Position numbers and translations under genes: made by a program
The notes under the pieces: generated by a model
The model's input: only the letters and a program-made list of their open reading frames with translations
What the model was told of the DNA's origin: nothing
Databases searched by the model: none
Part shown: piece after piece, positions 41,538 through 56,089 of the stretch
Layout: every line of letters starts with the position of its first letter
How positions within the stretch are numbered: the stretch's first letter is position 1
Source of the DNA: Pseudarthrobacter sp. SSS035
GTDB taxonomy: Bacteria > Actinomycetota > Actinomycetes > Actinomycetales > Micrococcaceae
DNA: 64,000 bases
Direction: 5' to 3'
Assembly: GCF_023273875.1 (NCBI RefSeq)
Contig: NZ_CP096882.1
Location: forward strand, 992,001 to 1,056,000

Positions 41538-43982
41538 CAGGGCTCCTGACATGGTGAGCTATTGCGTGTGGGGTCAGGCGTGGTTTTTGATTTCGTAGCG
41601 CAGAATTAGCCCGGTGCCGGGGTAGCGGGTTTGGGTGGTGGTGAGGTGCTGGCAGAGCTCGCCGATTGCCGCCGTGGCCCGCGCCGTGGGGAGTGGGTCC
41701 AGCCGGATCGTGAGGTAGCCGGGGGTGGTGGTGTCGATATCGCCGCTGCCGGTGAGCGCGTGCCGTGCCAGTGTGTGGGCTTCTTCGGCGGCGCGGGCGT
41801 AGCCGGTGTTGGTCCGGATTTCCCGGGCGAGGGTGGTGGCGGTGTTGAATGCGGCCATCCTGATCGCGTGGGTGATGAGTTTGGTCTCGGTGTCGAGGAT
41901 TTGTTGGCCGGGTGAGAGTGCTCCCAACGGAACTCTGACGGGGATCTTCTGGTGGGCGGTTTCTGCCTGGCCCAGAGCGGTTTCCGCGGCCCAGAGTGGC
42001 GCGGTGACCTGGTTGTGCATGGCGTTGGTGATGGTGACTTCGTTGGTGCCTGGGGCTGGTGTCCGCAGCGCGAGCATCGCGGCGTCTGTTCGGGCCAGGA
42101 CCTGGTCGTAGTGGGCGCGGGCGGCGACGACTTTTTGGTAGGCCTTTTTCTTGTCCGGGTTGGGCACTGACCTTTCGGGGTCATCATCGGTGGAGGTGTA
42201 GGCGTCGTGGGAGTCCAGGTCGAAATGGATGCGGGCGTAGCGGAAGTAGTTTTCCTGCCGCCAGCGGGACCCCATCCGGTAGATCACCTCACCGGCAGGC
42301 GTCCCCTGATCGGTGGTGAGGATGTGGATCTGCCGGGTTGCCCCGCCCCTGACCGGGACAATCCGGCTGATCTGTCGCATCCGGAACGCTTCCCCGGTGG
42401 TGGCCAGGGCCAGATCAACGGCCGTGTCCGCCGCGTTCCAGGTCCTCGTTTCCCCGTGGGTGTCCACATGGGCGACCTCGGTGAAGCTGTCCTCGGGGAT
42501 GTCCGCCGTGGTGCCTTTGCGCCAGGTCAGGACGTCGAAGCCGGCCTCGTCCATGTGCTTGAAGAGCGCCGGTGACCAGCCTCCCCGGTCAAAACCAACC
42601 AGCACCCGCCGGGAGTCTCCGATGATGGTGCGCAGCTGCGGCAGCAGGGCCCGCAGTTCACCGGTCAGGGCGGTGCCGGGTTTGGCCATGACGACCAGCA
42701 CCGGGGAACCGTGCGCGTCAGAGACCCAGGTTTCCTCGGTCGCCGGGACCGGGAACTTCAGCCTCGTGGAATGGACCTTCCCGATTTTCTTGGTGCCCTG
42801 GTAGGCGCGGACGTGCCCGTCAACATAGAGAACAGCAGCCAGATCCCCGCCCTCACCACCGCGCTCACTATCGCCCCCTGGGTGGAGGTGGTGGATGGCG
42901 AGGGCGGTGAGCAGGTCACCGGCCTTACCGGTCTGGGCCAGGAACCCGATTTTGCGGCGGATGGTTTTTACTTCCGGGGCCCGGTCCAGGCCCAACACCC
43001 GGCCCAGGGCCACGGGATCGATCCGGGTGGCGCCTTCGGCACGGGGTTCCCCGGCCAGGGCCCGCAACACGGCGTCAAGGAGCATGGTTTCCAGCCCGTA
43101 AAACCCGTCCGGCAACGCCGAGAACGTTGCCTTCGCGCAGGCCAACAGCCCGGTGGCCTCCAGCGCCGGCAAGGCCAGAAACAGCCCGGCCAACGGCACC
43201 CGGGCCGCCGGGGCAAACACCGGGACCGCGCATTCGAGGAGCCCGGAACGGGCTGCTGCCCGTTCCCCGGAACGATCCGTCGGCTCCGGCAGCACGGGCA
43301 ACACCAGCTGGGTCGGCGACGTTGATGCGCCGGGCGCTGATCCGCCTTTGTTAGCGCTGATTTGGCCGGCTTCCGGGGTGTTTGACTCATCGCCGGCGAG
43401 GGCGCGCCGGACAGTGTCGGTGGAGACCCCGGCCGCTGCAGCCGTTGCCCGCAGGCTCGCACCACCGGCACGCAGGCGGCGGATCTCGGCCGCTTTCTCC
43501 CCGGTCAGCACCGTCGGGCCCTTGGGGCCTTTCTTCACCGGCGCCAACGCGGAGACGCCCTCGCCGGTAAGACTGACCCGCCAGCGCCGCAAGGATTCCG
43601 GGGTGACGCCAAAGCCTGCCGCTACCTCGTTGACCCGGGCGGCGCCGGTCCGCACCAACTGCACCGCGGCCAGGCGGCGCAGGTCATCCTGGCCGGCATC
43701 CCACACCCAGCACAACTGGCCATTGAGGAAAACCTTGCCGCCGTGCGTCTCATTTTCCAGCAACGCCGCGGAGGATCCGATCAACACGGCACCGAGGTCC
43801 TCGATCAACGGCAGGGGCATCTGGGTTGGCATCAGACCCATCTTCCCACCTCCATCACCAGCAAAATAGTCACACTCTTATTATCTCACATTGAGGGCAT
43901 GATTAAAAGACTTTGGCCCGCAAGAATCCCCGGAAACTCAACAAATCACCCACACGGACCCCCAGCCATGTCAGGAGCCCTG
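41538..43982 (-). mobile_element. 2445-bp insertion sequence, 17-bp perfect inverted repeats
   Basis: Ends are CAGGGCTCCTGACATGG (41538-41554) and its exact inverse (43966-43982), flanked by the 5-bp duplication GTCCC. It contains one 755-residue DDE transposase gene. It splits an SRPBCC-domain gene; the perfect ends and intact ORF suggest a recent insertion. The family is not certain; it is a large IS4/IS1634-like element. Confidence 0.9.
41574..43841 (-). CDS. DDE transposase of the 2445-bp insertion sequence
   Basis: 755 residues. Two N-terminal helix-turn-helix units (VNEVAAGFGVTPESLRRWR, about 69-87, and RATAAAAGVSTDTVRRAL, about 130-148) precede a linker and a DDE domain. First Asp in AVLYVDGHVRAYQG, second in VLVGFDRGGWSPALFKHM, Glu in SRWRQENYFRYARIHFDLDSHDAY, which resembles the YREK-type segment of IS4-superfamily enzymes. 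GGAGGTGGGAAG precedes ATG 43841. The long C-terminal tail is Ala/Thr-rich. The gene is intact. Confidence 0.85.
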   Translation of the reverse strand: MGLMPTQMPLPLIEDLGAVLIGSSAALLENETHGGKVFLNGQLCWVWDAGQDDLRRLAAVQLVRTGAARVNEVAAGFGVTPESLRRWRVSLTGEGVSALAPVKKGPKGPTVLTGEKAAEIRRLRAGGASLRATAAAAGVSTDTVRRALAGDESNTPEAGQISANKGGSAPGASTSPTQLVLPVLPEPTDRSGERAAARSGLLECAVPVFAPAARVPLAGLFLALPALEATGLLACAKATFSALPDGFYGLETMLLDAVLRALAGEPRAEGATRIDPVALGRVLGLDRAPEVKTIRRKIGFLAQTGKAGDLLTALAIHHLHPGGDSERGGEGGDLAAVLYVDGHVRAYQGTKKIGKVHSTRLKFPVPATEETWVSDAHGSPVLVVMAKPGTALTGELRALLPQLRTIIGDSRRVLVGFDRGGWSPALFKHMDEAGFDVLTWRKGTTADIPEDSFTEVAHVDTHGETRTWNAADTAVDLALATTGEAFRMRQISRIVPVRGGATRQIHILTTDQGTPAGEVIYRMGSRWRQENYFRYARIHFDLDSHDAYTSTDDDPERSVPNPDKKKAYQKVVAARAHYDQVLARTDAAMLALRTPAPGTNEVTITNAMHNQVTAPLWAAETALGQAETAHQKIPVRVPLGALSPGQQILDTETKLITHAIRMAAFNTATTLAREIRTNTGYARAAEEAHTLARHALTGSGDIDTTTPGYLTIRLDPLPTARATAAIGELCQHLTTTQTRYPGTGLILRYEIKNHA

Positions 43983-43987
43983 GTCCC
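43983..43987. repeat. Target-site duplication, right copy
   Basis: GTCCC, partner of 41533-41537. Confidence 0.85.
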
Positions 43988-44347
43988 GGACTCCACGGCC
44001 CTGAATGCGACTCGCAGCTCGGTGGACCAGATAGCGGTGGTCCCGGGATGCCAGGACGCGTGGAAGGAAAGCGGCGGCTGCCAGTCATCTATGGAACCCC
44101 AGACGGCGGTCCTGCCGTCGTCAGCTGTCTCCACGATGAGGTTCTCTTCAAACTCAACGTAAGATCCTGCGCCGTACACACCGTGTGAATCCAGTGGCCA
44201 CCACAAGTGCGTGTGATCCGTGAAACCGGCGAACGCCTGCGCCACCGGCCCCGGCACTGTGACAGTGCAGATGACAGGTTCAAGGTTCTCTGCGGGCTCA
44301 ACTGAAGCGGGGACGGCGTCGTCCGCGTGGCTGAAAAGGTTCTCCAT
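43988..44347 (-). pseudogene. SRPBCC/AHSA1-type protein, N-terminal fragment (interrupted by IS)
   Basis: Starts at ATG 44347 (ATG 44356 is an alternative) with MENLFSHADDAVPASVEPAENLEPVICTVTVPGPVAQAFAGFTDHTHLWWP, the opening beta strand and helix of START/AHSA1-like proteins, and continues to AIWSTELRVAFRAVESG. The frame then runs into the insertion sequence. With 41406-41532 the intact gene would encode about 160 residues. Ligand unknown. Confidence 0.85.
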
Positions 44348-44511
44348 GGACGCCAACTCTACGCGGCTCCAGCATCCGCCACAGTCGATGCTCTCGCAGT
44401 TTCTGCGGGTTTCCGGCGGATGCTCTGTCAGTTCGGGTGCCGGGTTGTGTGGTGCGCGACGGCGGAGCGTGTGGTGGCGTCCCGGGCTGGTGTGTGGTGG
44501 TGTTTAAATGG

Positions 44512-44545
44512 GAGAGCCCCCCAACCTGGTGGTTGGGGGGCTCTC
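44512..44545 (-). terminator. rRNA operon terminator
   Basis: Perfect 15-bp stem GAGAGCCCCCCAACC (44512-44526) / 44531-44545 with loop TGGT, 15 bp after the 5S 3' end on the minus strand, followed by CATTTAAAC. Confidence 0.85.
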
Positions 44546-44560
44546 GACCGTAATGATGTT

Positions 44561-44677
44561 CCGGCGGTGACCTACTCTCCCACACCCTCCCGGGTGCAGT
44601 ACCATCGGCGCTGTGGGTCTTAGCTTCCGGGTTCGGAATGGGACCGGGCGTTTCCCCCACGCTATGACCGCCGTAAC
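44561..44677 (-). rRNA. rrf: 5S ribosomal RNA
   Basis: About 117 nt. The 5' GTTACGGCGGTCATAGCG and 3' GGTCACCGCCGGAAC pair as the terminal helix; internal segments GGGGGAAACGCCCGGTCCC and CCGAACCCGGAAG are typical of actinobacterial 5S. Ends are set by the terminal helix and may be off by one or two bases. Confidence 0.92.
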
Positions 44678-44810
44678 CCTTGCTCCGCACCCGTTGGCTG
44701 TGCCGTGGGGTGGGAAATCTGTGGTTACAACATGCTTCCTGCCGGTGAGGGCAGGTGTGGTGTTGTTATTGTGTTGTGTTTTTGTTCCCTGCAACAAGCC
44801 GGTGTCGGGT
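44678..44810. other. 23S-5S spacer
   Basis: Short spacer with no gene; the part next to 23S holds the 3' arm of the processing stem. Confidence 0.7.
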
Positions 44811-44843
44811 TTGTTGTTTGGGAACCACATAGTGGACGCAAGC
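44811..44843. repeat. 3' arm of the 23S rRNA processing stem
   Basis: 33 bp complementary (30 of 33, differences being transitions that allow G-U pairs) to 48184-48216 in the 16S-23S spacer. In the minus-strand precursor the two arms close a stem around 23S rRNA, the usual substrate for RNase III. Confidence 0.8.
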
Positions 44844-44904
44844 AGTCTTGTTATCTTCGTACCACCCCTGGGTGTAAACCTCTTTTGAATAGGTTTACGG
44901 GGTG

Positions 44905-50118
<5,214 letters not shown>

Positions 50119-50356
50119 AGTAAAACAGACACAACCACCAACCCCGGAAATAACAGGATAAAATGGCTGCACAAAATTTGAAACCAGCTGTAAAAACCAG
50201 ACCACACCACGGGGTGGCATAATCCAGTCAATTCAACCAATTCAATACAATAAATTGGTATCAACAAACTTGGCACACTATTGAGTTCTCAAACAACAGA
50301 CACACCCGGCACCACCACAACCAATCGGCCGTGGATCGCTCCGGAGCAACTTTTCA

Positions 50357-50385
50357 AACTTACCCGCTGGTCTCACTCTTGTCAA
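50357..50385 (-). promoter_or_regulatory. rRNA operon promoter
   Basis: Minus strand TTGACA (50380-50385), 17-bp spacer, TAAGTT (50357-50362), about 240 bp before 16S. A second, weaker pair TTGGCC / TAGAGT with 18-bp spacer lies upstream at 50466-50495. The segment 50120-50356 is the AT-richer leader with the TTTGAGAAC motif; no ORF there is credible. Confidence 0.75.
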
Positions 50386-50539
50386 ACCGGCATCCGCGAC
50401 GTTCTCAGCCTGAGGCTTTCGTGTCGGTTTTTTCGGTCTGACTCCGTGGAGCAGCGCGGAAATAAACTCTACCACCACTTTGCCGGGATGGCCAACCAAG
50501 CCCCGAACAGCTCCCTGCACCCCCACCCCGAGGGCAGCA

Positions 50540-50573
50540 AAAAGCCCGGAATCTCAAGGAATTCCGGGCTTTT
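50540..50573 (-). terminator. Terminator after the maltokinase-GlgB gene
   Basis: Perfect 13-bp stem AAAAGCCCGGAAT (50540-50552) / 50561-50573, 8-base loop, with TTTTT at the 3' side on the minus strand: a classical intrinsic terminator, separating glgB from the rRNA promoter. Confidence 0.9.
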
Positions 50574-50583
50574 CGCCGCGCAC

Positions 50584-53500
50584 TTAAGAGAGCGGGTTCA
50601 CACTATTCGGTCCGCTGGCCGCCAAGGGAACGGGCTTGAAGTACGCCGCACCCAGGGGCGGCAGCGTCACGGTCAACGATGCCGGCTGGCCATCAAGCCC
50701 TTCGTCCAGGGCAATCAGCTCGCCGCCATTCAAAACACCTGAACCGCCATAGGCCGCGGCATCAGTGTTGAGCACTTCGGTCCAGGCCCCGGCAGCGGGA
50801 ACGCCGAGGACATAGCCCACATGCGGCCCGCCGGAGAAGTTGACGGCGCACACCAACGGATTGCCGTCCTTGTCCCAGCGGACAAACGTCAGGACATTGC
50901 GGTCGGCGTCCCCACCGTTGATCCATTGGAAACCACCGGGCTCGTTGTCCCGCGCGTAGAGGGCCGGCGTCGAGCTGTAGAGCTCGTTGAGGTCCTTGGT
51001 GAGGAGCTGCAATCCGCGGTGCGCCGGAATGTCGGCCAGGTACCAGTCCAGTCCGTGCTGCTCGGACCATTCAGCCTCCTGGCCGAATTCGGTGCCCATA
51101 AAAATGAGCTGCTTTCCCGGGTGCGCCCACTGGTAGGCAAAGAAGGCGCGCAGGTTGGCCAGTTGCTGCCAGCGGTCCCCCGGCATCTTCCGGAGCATGG
51201 AGCCCTTGCCGTGCACTACTTCGTCGTGGCTGATGGGGAGCAGGAAGTTCTCGGTGAACGCGTAGACCATGGAAAACGTCAACGTACCGTGGTGCCACTT
51301 CCGGTTGACGGGGTCCTCGGAGGCGTACTTGAGGGAGTCGTGCATCCAGCCCATGTTCCACTTGAGCCCGAAGCCGAGGCCACCGTGGCTTGTGGGGGCG
51401 GTGACACCGGGGAAAGCCGTGGACTCTTCGGCGATCATCACCGCGCCCGGGTGGGTCTTGTAGACGGTGGCGTTGACTTCCTGGAGGAAGGAAATGGCTT
51501 CCAGGTTCTCGCGTCCGCCAAAGCGGTTGGGCGACCACTGCCCGTCTTCGCGCGAATAGTCCAGGTACAGCATCGAGGCCACCGCATCAACCCGGAGTCC
51601 GTCGATGTGGAACTCATCAAGCCAGTACAGCGCGTTGGACACCAGGAAGTTCCGCACCTCGGTGCGGCCGAAGTCGAAGATCAGCGTTCCCCAGTCAGGG
51701 TGCTCGCCCAGGTTCGGGTCGGCGTGCTCGTACAGGGGTTCGCCGTCGAACTGGGCCAGTGCCCAGGCATCCTTGGGGAAGTGCGCCGGGACCCAGTCCA
51801 GCAGAACACCGATTCCGGCCTGGTGCAGGGAATCCACCAGGAACCGGAATTCATCCGGATGGCCAAAGCGGGACGTCGGCGCAAAGTAGGACGTCACCTG
51901 GTAGCCCCAGGAGCCGCCGAAGGGATGTTCGGCCACGGGCATGAACTCAACGTGCGTGAAGCCCAGCCATTTGACGTACTCCACCAGCTCCTTGGCGAGC
52001 TCTCGGTAGCCCAGGCCAAGGCGCCAGGATCCGAGGTGGACCTCGTAGGCGCTCATCGGCGAATTGTGCGGGTCACGCTGGGCGCGTGCCGCCATCCATT
52101 CGGCGTCCTTGAAAACGTAGGACGGTTCCACTACGCGAGACGCCGTCAGCGGCGGGACTTCGGTCCCGAACGCCAGGGGGTCCGCCTTTTCGACCCAGTG
52201 CCCGCTCTTGGACTTGATCTCGAATTTGTAGCACGCCCCTGCTAAAACGCCGGGAAGGAAGACTTCCCACACGCCTGATGACCCCAGCGAGCGGAGCGAA
52301 TTTTCGCGGCCGTCCCAGGCATTGAAATCGCCCTTGACGCGGACCGCCTGCGCGTTCGGTGCCCAGACGGCAAAGGAGACGCCGTCAACATCACCGAGCG
52401 AGGACTTGTAGTGCTGGACGTGCGCGCCCAGGACTTCCCAGAGTTTCTCGTGCCGGCCCTCGCCGATCAGGTGCAGGTCCACTTCACCCACCGTGGGCAG
52501 GTAACGGTACGGCTCATCCACCGTCAGCGGCGCGGCACCGGCGTAGGTGACTTCCAGCCGGTAGTCGGGGACGTGGCCGGCCTGCAGCGGTTCGAGGACT
52601 GCCACCCATACCCCGTTGTTTTCGTGGGTCATGGGCACTGAGCCCACGGCAGTCACCACGCTCACCGCCTCCGCGAGGTGCTTAAGCGTCCGGACCGTCA
52701 CATGGCCGTGGTCGTCCAGGTGGGCGCCGAGCACTGAGTGGGGTGCGTGGTGTTCGCCGTTCGCCACGCGGGCCAACGTGTCCGGGTCCACGTGAAGAGG
52801 CACCCGGGGCCGGTCTGTACGTGCTGAGCCTGTCATTTTGATACCTTCCGATGCTGCCCCGGCCTGATCGCCGGAGCCTTTAACGCTGAGGAGCCGCCTG
52901 GACGCATTCGTTGGAATGGCCAGCCAGTCAGGTCTGTTCCGCAATTCATATATGACTTCGTAAAGGGCCTTGTCCAGCCACAATGCCACAAAGAGCGGTG
53001 AAGTCCGGTCGATGGTGCCGGGTGTGACTGCGGCATAGCCGGCAAGGAACGCGTCCGCGCAATCATCGACCCAGGACGCCGGAACACGGGCACCCTGATA
53101 TTCGCGTTCCGCCGCGCCTGCCGCGTAGTCGAAGGAACGCAGCATCCCCACCACGTCCCGGAGCGGAACATCGGGGAAGTTGCGTTCGGCGATGGGCCGC
53201 AGTGGCTCACCTTCAAAATCAAGGATGGCCCACCGGCCGGGCTGGCCGCCGTGGCCGGGGACCTGCAGGATCTGCCCGAGGTGGAGATCGCCGTGGATCC
53301 GCTGCAGCGGCCCTGCCGGCACGCCATCGAGCTCGCCAAGCAGAGCCCCTAGCGCGTCGTCGTAAGGCCCGACGGCGGCACCGGCTTCCGCCCATGCCTG
53401 CCGGACCCGCTGGGCTACTCCGGGCGCAATGAGCTGACCCGGGGCCGGTTCAACCGCCGTGCCGAGCGCTTCCGCCAGCCGCCGGTGGACCGTTGCTGTG

Positions 53501-54291
53501 GCAGCGCCCAGGGCATGCGCCTCGGCGGTGAAATCGGCACCGATGCGCGCGGCATCCACGGCAAGGCGCCACGCATCGCGGCCGCCGGCGAGGAATTCGT
53601 GGACTACGGCAAGCTCGCCCTGCGATGACGTCCGTGCCGGGAGCCCCGGTGACGCCGGCGCTTGCCATTCCCCGCGGACCCACCCCAGCGTGGCCGGAAC
53701 CTCGAAGGTGCCCTGGGCAGTCAGTGCCGCCCCTACCTCGACCTCAGGGTTGATCCCTGCGGAGAGGACGCGGAAGAATTTCACGATCGCCGCGGACTCG
53801 CCGTCGTCAACAATGACAGAGCTGTTGGACTGCTCGCCGGACAGGACTTTGACCATTCCGTGGGCGGTAGGCAGCCGGTGCTCCGACCGGGTGCGGTGGC
53901 CCGTCGCCGAACCCGTGCTCGAGCCCGCTTCGGACCGGATCAGCTCCAGCCAGGAGGACACAAAGGAAGGATCATGCACGGCGTCATAGATCCAGGCCAT
54001 GCCGGCCCCGGGAGCCTGGCCCACCAGGGCCCGCTCCGCTCCGGCAAGCGGACTTGCCCGGTAACTCAGCGGGACCTGGACCACGTCAGTCCGGAGACCG
54101 CCGTCGGCCGTCCGGGAGGAAACAGCCAGCAGGAAGATCTCCAGCCGGGCCTGCCCGGCGGCATCTTCAAGGCTCAGGCTGCCTGCCTGCTCCAGCGAAA
54201 AATCGGCTGTCTTCACGGGGAACCACCGCTGACGCGGAAGCCATTCGTGGAGGACAGCGCTCAGTGTGGCTGTGAGGGTGGGCTGGCCCAT
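50584..54291 (-). CDS. glgB: Maltokinase-GlgB fusion (1,4-alpha-glucan branching enzyme)
   Basis: 1235 residues. Residues 1 to about 480 are a maltokinase: cap domain TLSAVLHEWLPRQRWFPVK, ATP-site region, and kinase core LQRIHGDLHLGQIL (catalytic-loop-like) with WAILDFEGEP. From about 486 the GH13 branching enzyme begins (MTGSARTDRPRVPLHVDPDTL): N-terminal CBM48-type domains, then LRVDAVASMLYLDYSR (nucleophile Asp), AVMIAEESTAFPGVT (acid/base Glu) and LPISHDEVVHGKGSM (Asp). Start ATG 54291 is one base after the treS stop. At the junction, ATG 52836 is preceded by GGAAGG at ideal distance, so GlgB alone (750 residues) could also be made. It phosphorylates maltose to maltose-1-phosphate and branches the glucan built by GlgE. 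Confidence 0.93.
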   Translation of the reverse strand: MGQPTLTATLSAVLHEWLPRQRWFPVKTADFSLEQAGSLSLEDAAGQARLEIFLLAVSSRTADGGLRTDVVQVPLSYRASPLAGAERALVGQAPGAGMAWIYDAVHDPSFVSSWLELIRSEAGSSTGSATGHRTRSEHRLPTAHGMVKVLSGEQSNSSVIVDDGESAAIVKFFRVLSAGINPEVEVGAALTAQGTFEVPATLGWVRGEWQAPASPGLPARTSSQGELAVVHEFLAGGRDAWRLAVDAARIGADFTAEAHALGAATATVHRRLAEALGTAVEPAPGQLIAPGVAQRVRQAWAEAGAAVGPYDDALGALLGELDGVPAGPLQRIHGDLHLGQILQVPGHGGQPGRWAILDFEGEPLRPIAERNFPDVPLRDVVGMLRSFDYAAGAAEREYQGARVPASWVDDCADAFLAGYAAVTPGTIDRTSPLFVALWLDKALYEVIYELRNRPDWLAIPTNASRRLLSVKGSGDQAGAASEGIKMTGSARTDRPRVPLHVDPDTLARVANGEHHAPHSVLGAHLDDHGHVTVRTLKHLAEAVSVVTAVGSVPMTHENNGVWVAVLEPLQAGHVPDYRLEVTYAGAAPLTVDEPYRYLPTVGEVDLHLIGEGRHEKLWEVLGAHVQHYKSSLGDVDGVSFAVWAPNAQAVRVKGDFNAWDGRENSLRSLGSSGVWEVFLPGVLAGACYKFEIKSKSGHWVEKADPLAFGTEVPPLTASRVVEPSYVFKDAEWMAARAQRDPHNSPMSAYEVHLGSWRLGLGYRELAKELVEYVKWLGFTHVEFMPVAEHPFGGSWGYQVTSYFAPTSRFGHPDEFRFLVDSLHQAGIGVLLDWVPAHFPKDAWALAQFDGEPLYEHADPNLGEHPDWGTLIFDFGRTEVRNFLVSNALYWLDEFHIDGLRVDAVASMLYLDYSREDGQWSPNRFGGRENLEAISFLQEVNATVYKTHPGAVMIAEESTAFPGVTAPTSHGGLGFGLKWNMGWMHDSLKYASEDPVNRKWHHGTLTFSMVYAFTENFLLPISHDEVVHGKGSMLRKMPGDRWQQLANLRAFFAYQWAHPGKQLIFMGTEFGQEAEWSEQHGLDWYLADIPAHRGLQLLTKDLNELYSSTPALYARDNEPGGFQWINGGDADRNVLTFVRWDKDGNPLVCAVNFSGGPHVGYVLGVPAAGAWTEVLNTDAAAYGGSGVLNGGELIALDEGLDGQPASLTVTLPPLGAAYFKPVPLAASGPNSVNPLS

Positions 54292-54292
54292 A

Positions 54293-56089
54293 TCAGTTCT
54301 CGATGGACAGGATGGGCAGTGCCTGCGTGTACGGGGAGGCCGGATTGGACGTCGCCGAGCGGACCCGCAGCCAGAAGAAATCATGGCTTCCCAGGGTCAG
54401 CGTCAGTGATCCGTCGTCGTCGATCCCGGGGAACGGCTGACCCCCGAACACATCGCGCAGCCCGCGGCCGGCAAACTGGGGAATCCGCAGTTTTGCCGCG
54501 ACGGGGTGCTGCGAAAGGTTAAAGGCGCACAGAATGGTTTCGCCGGGTAGCCCCGCAGTGTTGTCCTCCGAAAGTTCCCGGAGATACGCCACCACGGCGT
54601 CGTGGTCGGCTTCGACATGTTTGAACGCGCCCAGCCCGAAGGCAGGGTGGTTCTTGCGGACGCTGAGGATCTGCCGGGTCCAGCGGAGCAGGGATCCGGA
54701 GTGGGCGGCCTCGGCTTCCACATTGGCCATGCCGTAGCTGTACACCAGCGACTGGATGACCGGCAGGTAGAGCTTGCCGGGATCGGCGTTGGAGAATCCT
54801 GCGTTCCGGTCCGGGTTCCACTGCATGGGGGTGCGCACAGCATCGCGGTCATCGAGCCAGATGTTGTCCCCCATGCCGATCTCGTCCCCGTAGTACAGGA
54901 ACGGGCTGCCCGGCAGCGACAGCAGCAGGGCATTGATCAGTTCGATCTCGGCCCGGGAATTGTCCAGCAACGGCGCAAGGCGGCGCCGGATCCCGATGTT
55001 GGCGCGCATCCGGGGGTCCGGGGCATACCAGCCCAGCATCGCCGCACGCTCGTCGGCCGTGACCATCTCCAGCGTCAGTTCATCGTGGTTGCGCAGGAAC
55101 GTCCCCCACTGCGCCCCTTCGGGGATCTCCGGGGTGTCATGCATGGTCTCGATGATCGGAGCGGCCTTCTGGTCCCGCAGGGCGTAGTAGAGGCGCGGCA
55201 TGATGGGGAAGTGGAAGGCCATGTGGCATTCGGGCTCTTCCGCTGTTCCGAAGTACTCCACTACCTCGTTGGGCGGTTGGTTGGCCTCGGCGATGATGAC
55301 GCGGCCCGGGTAGCCTTCATCCACCATGGCCCGCAGCTTGCGCAGGAAGTCATGGGTGGCCGGCAGGTTTTCGCAGTTGGTCCCCTCTTCCTCGAAGAGG
55401 TACGGGATGGCGTCCGCCCGGAAACCATCGATGCCCTGGTCCAGCCAGAAACGGACCACGTCAAAGAGCGCTTCGATGACCTTGGGGTTCTCAAAGTTCA
55501 GGTCAGGCTGGTGGCTGAAGAAGCGGTGCCAGAAGAACTGCCGGCGGATGGGGTCGAAGGTCCAGTTGGACTCCTCCGTGTCCACGAAGATGATGCGGGC
55601 GTCCTGGTACTTCTCGTCAGTGTCGCTCCACACGTAAAAGTCGCCAAAGGGACCGTCCGGGTCCTTGCGCGATTCCTGGAACCAGGGGTGCTGGTCCGAG
55701 GTGTGGTTCAGCGGCAGGTCAATGATGACCCGGACGCCGCGGGCATGGGACTCGGCCACCAGCCGCTTGAAGTCGCTGATGGTGCCGAACTCATCCAGGA
55801 CGGAGTTGTAGTCCGAAATGTCATAGCCGCCGTCACGCAGCGGCGACTGGAAGAACGGCGGCAGCCACAGGCAGTCCACGCCAAGCCACTGCAGATAGTC
55901 GAGCCGGTCGATCAGGCCGGAAAAGTCGCCCGAACCGTCGCCGTTCGCATCCGCGAAGGCCCGCACCAGCACCTCATAGAACACAGCTTTCCGATACCAG
56001 AGCGGATCGTGGGCCAGGCCAGGGGCGTTCAGCTCAAACGTGCTCTTGGGGGTGAAATGCTGGCTGGAACTCTGCGGGTTAAAGCTCAC
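54293..56089 (-). CDS. treS: Trehalose synthase (GH13, maltose-trehalose interconversion)
   Basis: 598 residues. Opens with WYRKAVFYEVLVRAFADANGDGSGDFSGLIDRLDYLQWLGVDCLWLPPFF, the TreS variant of the GH13 start. Catalytic regions: DLPLNHTSDQHPWF, DGFRADAIPYLFEEEGTNCENLP (nucleophile Asp plus TreS-specific loop), IIAEANQPPNEVVEYFG (Glu) and FLRNHDELTLEMVT (Asp). It overlaps glgE by 4 bp and is followed after one base by the maltokinase-GlgB gene, so the three are one translational unit: glgE-treS-mak/glgB. Confidence 0.95.
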   Translation of the reverse strand: MSFNPQSSSQHFTPKSTFELNAPGLAHDPLWYRKAVFYEVLVRAFADANGDGSGDFSGLIDRLDYLQWLGVDCLWLPPFFQSPLRDGGYDISDYNSVLDEFGTISDFKRLVAESHARGVRVIIDLPLNHTSDQHPWFQESRKDPDGPFGDFYVWSDTDEKYQDARIIFVDTEESNWTFDPIRRQFFWHRFFSHQPDLNFENPKVIEALFDVVRFWLDQGIDGFRADAIPYLFEEEGTNCENLPATHDFLRKLRAMVDEGYPGRVIIAEANQPPNEVVEYFGTAEEPECHMAFHFPIMPRLYYALRDQKAAPIIETMHDTPEIPEGAQWGTFLRNHDELTLEMVTADERAAMLGWYAPDPRMRANIGIRRRLAPLLDNSRAEIELINALLLSLPGSPFLYYGDEIGMGDNIWLDDRDAVRTPMQWNPDRNAGFSNADPGKLYLPVIQSLVYSYGMANVEAEAAHSGSLLRWTRQILSVRKNHPAFGLGAFKHVEADHDAVVAYLRELSEDNTAGLPGETILCAFNLSQHPVAAKLRIPQFAGRGLRDVFGGQPFPGIDDDGSLTLTLGSHDFFWLRVRSATSNPASPYTQALPILSIEN

